23,771 bases of DNA from Hypsibius dujardini (lineage: Eukaryota; Tardigrada; Eutardigrada; Parachela; Hypsibiidae): assembly GCA_001579985.1 (NCBI GenBank), contig LRSR01004967.1, positions 1-23,771 on the forward strand, in the 5' to 3' direction. Each line of letters starts with the position of its first letter. Position 1 is the stretch's first letter. Under the pieces are notes generated by a model, which made no database searches, was not told the origin of the DNA, and saw nothing but the letters and a program-made list of their open reading frames with translations. A program made the translations under genes and the position numbers. Shown in pieces: positions 1 to 13,654 of this stretch.

Positions 1-1562
1 AATAAAACTGGATAAATGAAAAAGAGCCGATGTTGCATATAAAGAATAATAATAAGCTCGTGTCATGTCCCACATATTACTCTCTCCCCTTTTATCATTT
101 CAATTGGGACGTGTGTACGTGCAACATATATGAGCACACCATATGATAACACCTGTGGATTTGGAAAATTACGCAATTCCCTCGTACCCTACCCTCTCTC
201 TCTCTCTCGGCTATGATGTGGTGCTGAAACTGATGGGACTCCAATCTCAATTGGCTTATCAACGATCAGCTTGTGTCTGTGTGTCTGTATGGGTGGGTAA
301 TCCCGAATTTCAAAAGACACCGGGATGGTATACATAAATACCCGCTGGCATTGATAGGCCAGTACATAAGGGGTGCAGTACCCCCTGAAAGATGACAGTA
401 TACGTAGGGAGTGCTTTGCCCTTTCCGCGTGTGCTGCTAAGGAAGAATTTGCATTTTTATTTATCCGCTCTTTTTCTTCTTCTTTCTAGTGAACCACCAC
501 CATCACCATCAAACCCATCCCCTCCTAGGACTCTTCCTCTCCTCTGCTGCAGCCTCTCCTCTCTCTCCTCATACACAATCTCTCTCCCGTCTGTCGTAAA
601 TCCTCCTCCTCTTCCTCTCCTGTTTTCTCCTGTTGCGCGCCCCCGCGTTTCCGCCTGCTATTTCGTTCGGTGGAGGGTTCGTCCGTCCGTGGCCGTTTTC
701 CTACGCGCTCTCTCTCTCGACCCTCCTGAAGCCAAAGCATCTCTTCATCAAGGGAATCATCATCAACATCCCACCACTGCTGCTGATGTTTTAAAATCAC
801 ATCCTTGTACCGCACCAAATTTCTTCATATATCTTTCCCGTGTGCATCCTTCATCCTTCAATCCAACTCCTGCTGCGCGGTCGTTTCGTGCGTGCGCCGG
901 GGATCGCATATCCGCTTTCCATATCCATATCTCATCCCGCCACCACTACCACCCCCACATACATCCAACCGGGGGCGAAAAAGAGGACCGGGTTCGCTGC
1001 CGTACGGAGACCAGAGAGACGGACGACATAACATAAAACATACGGGTGACGGTGACCCTAATTAATCCCCCGCCAGGCACATATCAAAATTTTGACTCAA
1101 TCATCCTCTTACACTAGCAGGCACATAGAGAGCCAGGCCCAGACAGACCACTGTCTTCTTTTCCTGCTTTTGATCACCCTCGTACATTCGTTTATTCAAT
1201 CCTCTCTTTCTTCCTCTCTCGCAATCCATCCTTTTTCTTTTCTTCCCGCGCTGCTATTTTCTCCTAATTTTTCTTTGGTTTCGACCGGCATTTTTTTCCT
1301 CCTCCTTCGCGACTTTTCTTCTCTCCGTCCTTTGATATTATTTTGCTGTATCAATCCGTCCATTTCCTTCCACCGCCACCTCCACCACCACCTTGCTGCA
1401 GCAGACCTACTTATTTTCAACCAATCCCTGCCTCCACATCCGCCACCACCGACTTCCTGATTTGACCCTGTCTGATATATCGCCAGAGGAAAGGAAAGAA
1501 CTCACCCGGAAGAGGAAGTGAAAGTCTTGGGGTTATTGTGTAAAGAAGAGAGGGAAAGAGAA
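1..1562 (+). other. Pyrimidine-rich upstream region / possible 5' UTR of the KH gene
   Basis: No conserved protein could be recognised here. From about 470 to 1460 the plus strand is strongly CT-rich, with many CTCT, TTCC and CCA/ACC runs. Long open frames through this stretch on both strands (for example 392-1036) are low-complexity by-products of that bias, with serine/proline-rich or arginine/glutamate-rich translations. It lies directly upstream of the first ATG of the poly(rC)-binding protein, so it is probably promoter plus 5' UTR, perhaps with a 5' UTR intron: a TTTCTTCTTCTTTCTAG acceptor-like tract ends near 489. No clear TATA box or transcription start could be fixed. Confidence 0.4.
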
Positions 1563-7168
<5,606 letters not shown>

Positions 7169-7842
7169 ACAAATGGGGCCTTTTTTGTGTGTGGTTTGCT
7201 TCAGTAAAAATTTGGTTGGATCTGGAAACGAAAAATGTTCTCGATCGGGAACTCCAAATGGATGATGAGGGACCCTGGTGTGTATGTCAGAATTGGAGAT
7301 ATGATAGATGGAAACGATGTGCATTATTTTATAGGATATTTTTATTCTTTGAAACATTTTTTGGAATCAATGCAGTGTGCCACTTTTATCACCTATTCTT
7401 TGGTATATTTTATTTATAAGGGCCGGCTCAGTTTTTCACGTGCCGGAATGATAATGGCGAGGTGGCCTAATCTTTTTTTCGATCATGTACTAGTACTATG
7501 CACAGCAGATGGTACCTTCTGCTCTCTCGCTTTTTGCTCTTTACCGACTAGGGCTCGAGGACGCAAATTGTGAGGAAAAAAATGTCAATGACTGCCCTTA
7601 CCTTGCGATGCGACATACACTGACACAAACACTTTTTATTCAATTTTCGTAAAAGTGCACCCACGAAATTTGTTGGTTATGAAGTACGAAGGACACCTTA
7701 CTGTATGACGTGTTTGGTATGGGCGACGGGGTCGCAGCACCAAAAAATGTGTGGACGTCAGCAGCGTCGCCCCATCAGTTGTTTGATTTGAACGCCTTTT
7801 CATGTTCCTTGATGCACATGGCGCGCCGGTTGCACGATAACA
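7169..7842 (+). other. 3' UTR/intergenic region after the KH gene
   Basis: This begins directly after the TAG of the KH gene and presumably carries its 3' UTR. No AATAAA hexamer was found on the plus strand in this interval, so the 3' end cannot be placed. Open frames here (for example within 7235-7573) have no recognisable domain. A GTATGT donor-like hexamer overlaps the stop region at 7161, so alternative C-terminal splicing is possible. A weak inverted pair (GGGCGACGG near 7721 and CGTCGCCCC near 7764) is present. Confidence 0.4.
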
Positions 7843-8892
7843 ATGTCGTTCTGTTTCAAGATAGAACTAATGTTCTATGGAATAGATGAGTTTAATAGTG
7901 TGTTACTCACAGAAATATCCCTGCCTAATCTTCTCCATCTTAAATTCGGCCTTTGTCACGGAATTCGTCTCTTCAATGGCAACTTTGACGGGCTGCCAAA
8001 TCTGAAGGCGATAACATTTCTGTCGAGCACCATCGAATCGCTGCAGGAAAACTTTCTGAAACATCTCCCTGATCTTCGCTTCTTTGGACTGAACATGCGA
8101 TGGCGGGGGAAAGAAGAAGCGCACGACACCCAGTATCGGGCCAGCAAGCAGCTGAAAGTTCTCCATTCGCCTGAATACAGTTGGCTCAAATCGCACCTCC
8201 ATAATAATCCGCATCTAACAGATTTGGGTCTAGATGGTCTTGAGCTACTAGCGCTTGAAAGTGAAGAAGCACCAAATGATTTCTTTGAGAACGTCACGAA
8301 TCCAGAGCATAGCGAGGCTTCGCTCGCCATGCCAATTTTCGAAATGTACCCCGTTTCTGCTGCCAAGGTAGCGGCAATCAAGCAAGTTATCGATTCATAT
8401 GGAGAAGACTTGTCAGCTTCTATTGGAAGAGGAATGTGGATAATCTACTGCAGTAGCAGCGTTCCCTCGTCCAAGTTTAATGAATTCATCGCGCATTTGG
8501 CCACACTACAAAAGTCCCATCCAATCAAACTAATACTAGATGCCAATCGGAAAGATTTTAACGACGAAATATTTTTGATTCAGGATTCGATCTGCGTTCT
8601 AACGTTAGCCCGCAATGGAGTATATAATAATCTCCAGATCAAAAAATTTAGTCTACCAAATCTTCTTGGGCTGCGATTCGAACAAAGGTAAAAGTCCACA
8701 AAGGTAGGCAAAGCCTCCTGCTGTATTTTATGGTGTATTTAACAAATGAAAGAAAGAACTGCTACCGACGTACACTCTACTTTTGCATTTTCAAAGTAAT
8801 GGATTTTCCTAACCTTTATTGGTAGTCTTCCTTTTGATGTTACACTGTCAAATCCTATTACAGCTACGTGCAGGTTATTTGCAGACTTTTGA
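7843..8892 (+). CDS. Leucine-rich orphan protein (LRR-like), probably two exons
   Basis: A long intact frame runs 7843-8691 (282 codons) with no in-frame stop. It is leucine-rich with LRR-like spacing near both ends: SLPNLLHLKFG at residues 26-36 and SLPNLLGLRFE near residue 270, each followed by LRR-like text. The middle holds an acidic stretch (LALESEEAPNDFFENV). The stop TAA at 8689 lies inside a good donor, AAAG|GTAAAA, after 8687. Splicing to the acceptor TTATTGGTAG at 8825 gives an in-frame exon 8826-8892 ending in CRLFADF-stop, about 303 residues in total. Without splicing the protein ends at 8691. ATG 7843 follows an in-frame stop at 7810, but an acceptor-like TTTCAAG at 7860 means the 5' end could be an internal exon of a larger or broken gene. 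No family beyond 'LRR-like' was recognised. The 3' exon lies in one arm of an inverted repeat. Confidence 0.55.
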
Positions 8893-9262
8893 TTTAACAT
8901 ATTGTGAGCCGCAAGATTACACATGTTACAAATTGTTAATTTCTTAAAGCAAAAACCGGCCAAAATCTCGTTCCCAAACACAAAGAAATAGACTGTACTC
9001 ATTTGGAAAGTATATTTGAAAATGAGGACTGAAATATGGCACAGTGGAAACTGAAAACGGGTGACAAACTGAATCAACTGAAGAAAACAACAACAAATCA
9101 AGATTTCTGGGCAATTCATAATGCGTATATCGATTTGATTGATCGATAAGCCGGTAAAATTTTCCCCAATCAAACAACGTGTAGTCTTGTTTGTCAAACC
9201 ACACCAAATCAAAAGTTTGCAAGTAACCTGCAAGCAGCTGTAAATACCGCCATTTCACAGTT
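8843..9262. repeat. Inverted repeat around the 3' end of the LRR-like gene
   Basis: The plus-strand segment 8858-8897 (TTACAGCTACGTGCAGGTTA onwards) matches the reverse complement of 9207-9246 (TTACAGCTGCTTGCAGGTTA onwards) with only a few mismatches over about 38 bases. Weaker similarity continues on both sides with small gaps. Read in matching frames, both arms give AGYLQTFDL followed by QDYT, and in another frame both stop at the same TGA. It could be a foldback element or an inverted, decayed copy of the LRR gene's last exon. About 300 bp of AT-rich sequence lies between the arms. Confidence 0.65.
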
Positions 9263-9375
9263 TAGTCAACAAAGCGCGGCCAATATTTTCCTTTTTGGAA
9301 AGTAGTCTAATTCATAGCCGCCAGTTTTTCCTGGACTAAAAAGACAAACTAACTATCGCAATCCAACAGGCTGTG

Positions 9376-9663
9376 TCATACTGTACTGTATTTCGTATTT
9401 GCACGGTTAGTTAACTCGTTTTTTGCAAGGAAACGGGTGGCTAGGAATCTGCCAGACCCTTCTGCAAATCCACGTGTTACAGTTAAAGTTCTCGGTCGAT
9501 TCAAATAGAGACAGCCCAAACTCGATACGAATGTTTTGTCGCCCACGGAACGGTCATCCCGGAGAATGAACGGTGTGCCCAGTGAGGGTCGCTCCGGATT
9601 ATTGATACGGCACTTCGGCTGGTGGACGGTCAATTTAACCAGGAATGGAGCTGCGTGGTGTAA
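9376..9663 (-). other. Unassigned open frame, minus strand
   Basis: A minus-strand frame is open for 95 codons from 9663 to a stop at 9376. It is bounded upstream by an acceptor-like CATTTTCTTGTTAG at the edge of the inverted repeat 9667-10115. The translation is not low complexity (it contains INNPERPSLGTPFILRDD and TLTVTRGFAEGSG), which is unusual for random intergenic sequence, but it has no ATG near its start and no recognised domain. It could be an exon, a gene relic or part of a transposable element. Confidence 0.25.
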
Positions 9664-9666
9664 CTA

Positions 9667-10115
9667 ACAAGAAAATGAGACCATTCTGGGCGGCGAATTC
9701 CTTTATATCTGTTTGCTATTACCGATGCACTGTTGCCTGGTTTCTTCGATTCCGTCGAGAAAATTGGCAGAAAACCAGAACTAATATTTTAAATTAAATA
9801 AAAACTGACAAGTGGTAATTTATAGAGGGCGCTGTCTATGTTACTGAAACATGTATTGATGGATTATTTGATTTTAAAGGGCCTGATCGATTGAATAAAC
9901 GCAAACACATTTTAATAAATGATTAATTCACAGAAGCGGTAACATAAACAGCGCTCCCTATATACCATCACTAGTCAGTTTTTATTTATTTAATACAGTA
10001 TTTCTAGTTTTCTACCGATTTTCTCGATGGAATCGAAGAGACCAGGCAATAGTGCACCAGTAACAGCAAACAGATATAAAGAAATCCGCCGTCCAAAGTG
10101 GTTTCATTTCCTTGT
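9667..10115. mobile_element. Large imperfect palindrome (foldback/MITE-like element)
   Basis: The left arm (about 9667-9848) pairs with the reverse complement of the right arm (about 9938-10115), with an estimated 80-85 percent identity by eye and a spacer of about 90 bp. Shared blocks include CTTTATATCTGTTTGCT, CTCTTCGATTCC / TTCTTCGATTCC and GAGCGCTGT / GGGCGCTGT. The outer ends are AACAAGAAAATGA (left) and CACAAGGAAATGA (right, reverse complement). No transposase frame is inside, as expected for a non-autonomous element. No target-site duplication was established. Confidence 0.75.
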
Positions 10116-10318
10116 GAGATGTTCAGAATATTTTTATCAGTGGAGATTGTTAAAAAGTATGGACAAATAAATAGAACGCCTGCGAGTCAAGCGAAAACAT
10201 TTGAGTTTCCGATGGATAAAAATCGGGTAATTGCACGACCTAGCGGTAAGGAATCAATCATCTCATAGTTCACTCACGACTTAAGTGTAGTTCCAGTTAT
10301 AATAAAACATTATAATAC

Positions 10319-12188
10319 TCATTCGACTTGTGTCACTTTATCCAAACGGTCGAACGAGTCGGCCGTGTGGAATGCCATCTTCAAATCTTTTTCCGGCTCC
10401 TTGGCCGGCAAACCGGCTTTCACTCTCGCCTTTTCTGTTTGAATCAAGTTATCCACCCGATCCGCCGGTATTTTCACACCCTCATCCTTCCGCCAAGCTA
10501 GTTCTTCAAAGTCCCCGCCACTTTTGAGCAACGCATCCTCCTTCTCCTTCCGCTCCAACCCTTCCGGATTCAAAATCTCCAATGGAATCGCCTCCTTCGG
10601 TGCCCTCGCGTCACTCACGGCTCCACCTTCTGAGACACCTTCATTGCTCCGCTTTCCCAATTCAGAATCCTCCTCAATCCTCGAAGTCTCTTCTGTTTGG
10701 GTCAGTTCGTTTACTCCATGTTCCAACCGTTCGTTTCGTGTCTTAATATTCCTCCTTCGCTCTCGCATTTCCTTCGTTTCCTGCTCCTTTTCTTCCCTTT
10801 TTACCTTGCGGTCGTGACGGTCCAGATGAAGGACGTGAGCGATGGCTTTAATTGGTCCCCGGTGGATTTTGCCATCCGCGTCGGGGGACGACTCGTCCTT
10901 CTCTTGATGGTGGAGATGATGATTTTTGTCATGAGATTTATTTTGTTTCTTGTGATGCTTTTTGTCAGTCGCGTCACCAGCCGCCGTGTAACCAGTAACT
11001 GGTGGCGTAGAATTTGTAGGGCTGCCTTCGTCGTCCGAGTCGGAGCCCGAGCTGCTGCCCGAGCTATTCTTCTCTGCTTCCTAATATGAAAAAACCCAAA
11101 ACAAATATGGTTCAAGTATGTGCAAATCGTTATCCACGGTCACTCAAGCAGATCTACGTAAGTGCTTAACCGTTTTGATTAAAAATTGCAGGAATTAGGG
11201 CAAGTCCGGGAACTGTTAGCTTTTACGCTTAAGCCTAGACAAAAGGCGAAACAAGTCCTCGAATATGAACGGATCTTTGGAAATGATTAAAACTGGATTA
11301 AGTAAGCCCGGTATAAGCTTCTTCAATCAAGAAAAAAATGTGCATAGATAAGGTGAATTTATTATAAGGTTGAAAGAAACGAATGATACGAGGTACATGT
11401 ATGGACCAAACGTCATCGCAAATAACCCAATGTTGCGTTTATCAAGTTGGAAATTCCCAACTTATTCCGCAATCCTTCAGCCAGTCGGAAAGAAACTGCC
11501 GGTAAAATGTTTATCACTAACTTATCTTTTTGCAGTGGGCGTGTCGAATCAATGAATCCGTAATAAAGTACTGTGGCAACCTCAACATTCCGAGTTTTAT
11601 TTAATTATTTTCCTGTGTTGACAATGCTATAAGAATATTGAACTTCTTGAAAAAAGCACTCGAACTTCTAAAAACGACCATGGCAAAGCATTTACGATAT
11701 ATTTATATAAAACTTGTATAGTTAGATCAGTATATATAGTTAACCTTAGTTTACATAGAATAGAAGTACCATACCTTTACCTCCTCTGCCTTCTGCTTCG
11801 CATCCGCAGCAGCCTGTTGTTCCAGCTTTGGAAACACATGCGGATAATTCTCAATCAAGTGTTCCCGCGTCGGCGCCGGTGCCGGAACGACCGCTCGTTT
11901 CGTCACCTCATCGGGCTCAATCGAAGCTCCTGTCTCATTAACTATCTTCTCATTGTGACTACTCTTCGGTGCATAACCGACTGTTTCCCGTCCGTCGGTT
12001 TTTGAACGATGCGACAACTCCGCCGTGGTCGGAGGCACTCCCGCGCCAGTCTGCTCACCGGTCGCCGGGTCGTAGGCCACGTTATCCTTCGGGTCGTCCT
12101 CTTTGGCGTACTTCTCCACGCCGGCGTAGATGCCGCAATCGGTCCGCTCCGGCGACTGCGCTTCAGATTTTTGACTTTCCTTCTCCAT
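10319..12188 (-). CDS. Charged, probably disordered hydrophilic protein, two exons, family unknown
   Basis: Exon 1 is 12188-11781 (136 codons, phase 0). Exon 2 is 11080-10319 (253 codons plus TGA), entered at TTCATATTAG|GAAGCA. The total is 389 residues. It is rich in Glu, Lys, Asp, Ala, Thr and Pro, with one Cys and almost no Trp. No signal peptide or membrane segment is seen. Visible regions are an acidic serine run (SSGSSSGSDSDDEGS, about 142-156), a Lys/His-rich stretch (about 175-194), a short amphipathic piece GPIKAIAHVLHLD (about 211-223) and a predicted helical charged region (about 230-255). Two GT donors lie 6 nt apart after codon 136 (GAG|GTAAAG|GTATGG), so use of the second would add Val-Lys. 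ATG 12188 follows TTTCGGTAG|AC, a possible 5' UTR splice acceptor. By composition it resembles stress-tolerance disordered proteins, but no family motif was recognised and no function is claimed. Confidence 0.75.
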
Positions 12189-12937
12189 GTCTACCGAAAA
12201 TCTAAAACATTTACTAGAAAATTGCACAACTTCATCGCAAAATAAGTATTTTTCGGCGTAAATTTCGTGTCATTGATTTGTTCACTTACAATTTCGATAA
12301 TTCGTACGTTTAGTGATACTCCTACGGGAGAATTATTTTGGCAAATAAGCGTAAAAAATATTTAAAAGTATTTGTTAGTTCTCACGGAGTGAGTGAGCTG
12401 ACATTTATAACAACAATCAGTCGACATATTTTCCTGCCGTGGTATGTGCGGTAAATGTCTTTTGCTTTCACATTGTTCACCTGCGTTGTTGACAAGGCGT
12501 AATCGGTCATTGGAACTTTCCGTTCACTTCAACCCTCGGCAAAAACACACTACGTCAAAGACTCACGCGACTGACCGGACGACAGCCCTCTGCTCGGTAC
12601 AGTACAGTACAGTACTTTGATACTGGTAATTTTTTGTGTCGGGCAAAGATTTATTTACGCGACGATGTTTGTGCCTCAATGATTCTACAAAAAAAACATG
12701 TTTACTAACAGAATTAACGAAGCACGCTTTAAATATTTGCTGGCTCACACCCTCGTCTTAATACTAAAATTATATTATTTCTAACAAAATATAATATGTT
12801 GCTTCAGTGCACAAAACATTGATAGTATATGCGACGTATCTGCAGTCCATTGGCGTCGATGTATTTTGGGCACGTGTATTGTAGTTTTCTTATAAATTAT
12901 CCAAACTTTGCCCGCAAAATACTAGTATTACATTTAA
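12189..12937. other. Intergenic region between the hydrophilic-protein gene and the DNAJC19 3' side
   Basis: This is upstream of the hydrophilic-protein gene (minus strand), so it should hold that gene's promoter. No TATA box or other clear site was identified. At 12596-12616 there is a run of the AGTAC unit (see the separate entry). The remaining sequence is AT-rich with no supported exon. Confidence 0.4.
12597..12616. repeat. (AGTAC)n short tandem repeat
   Basis: GTAC followed by three AGTAC units makes a perfect pentanucleotide tandem. The embedded octamer TACAGTAC also occurs near 9380, 13536, 21129 and 21328. Confidence 0.85.
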
Positions 12938-13382
12938 CTTGGGACGATTTTCAGGGGGGATCCGGAATGTTTCCCCTTTATATGTTTTTAATAGAGCTAT
13001 AATTAGGATGATTTTCAAAATTAATTTTATTGGCCAGGATGTGAAAACATTTTTTCAGAAAATCTCGAGTTTGGAAAAAACACTGGAAGATTTCACTTTG
13101 CCAAATTTTTACCGTAAAAATCATGTTTGCAGAATAGTTTAATTTAACGAATTTTGATATATTCGTCTCAAAAATCAATTTCAAATGGTTTGGCGCTTAG
13201 AAGAATCTTTTTGACTGTCGGTCACGGGGCGGAGCTACGCGCCGTTTCCGAAATTCTGCCAAAAAAAGCGCTGTCATATCTTGACCGATGAAATTAATTT
13301 TGAAATCATCCTAAGTAATAGCTCTATTAAAAAATATAAGGCGGAAACATTCTGGGTTCCTCCTCTTGAAATCGTCCAGAGT
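12938..13382. mobile_element. MITE-like element with long terminal inverted repeats
   Basis: The left arm (about 12938-13070) matches the reverse complement of the right arm (about 13250-13382). Shared blocks include AATGTTTCC, TTTTTAATAGAGCTAT, AGGATGATTT and CAAAATTAATTT. Each arm carries the motif GGAYGATTTYCA twice, once at the end and once about 65 bp inside, giving direct sub-terminal repeats. The centre contains GGGGCGGAGCTA (13226-13237). No coding frame of note is inside. It lies downstream of DNAJC19 in the gap before the hydrophilic-protein gene. Target-site duplication was not established. Confidence 0.8.
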
Positions 13383-13654
13383 AATAAGTAGTTTCATGCT
13401 TATTGCTTAAAGCCGTCACCAGCTTCTCCACTAAACATGTAAACCTATTCCAAAGCAGAAAACAATTTTCTCCATTCTTCGCATGAACCTATCACAATGT
13501 TGCTTGCTGCTATACCAAAGCTAATACTTGAGGTAGTACAGTACTAAAAGTAAGCGAATTTCTTGGTTGGCAAATATTGAAACGGAGATTGTAGGTAATT
13601 TTTTTGCCGTCCGGCATCTTCAGTTCGAATCCAAACAATGAGATCCAATTTGCA

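Noticed and set aside
392-1036. 214-codon open frame and its minus-strand partner 525-818
   Set aside because: Translations are low-complexity Ser/Pro or Arg/Glu text produced by the CT-rich strand bias; no domain.
7715-7775. Short inverted pair GGGCGACGG / CGTCGCCCC
   Set aside because: Stem of about ten bases with a wide gap; too weak to call a terminator or element.
13620-13632. AGTTCGAATCCA resembling a tRNA B box
   Set aside because: No A box or cloverleaf fits upstream; it lies in the DNAJC19 3' flank.
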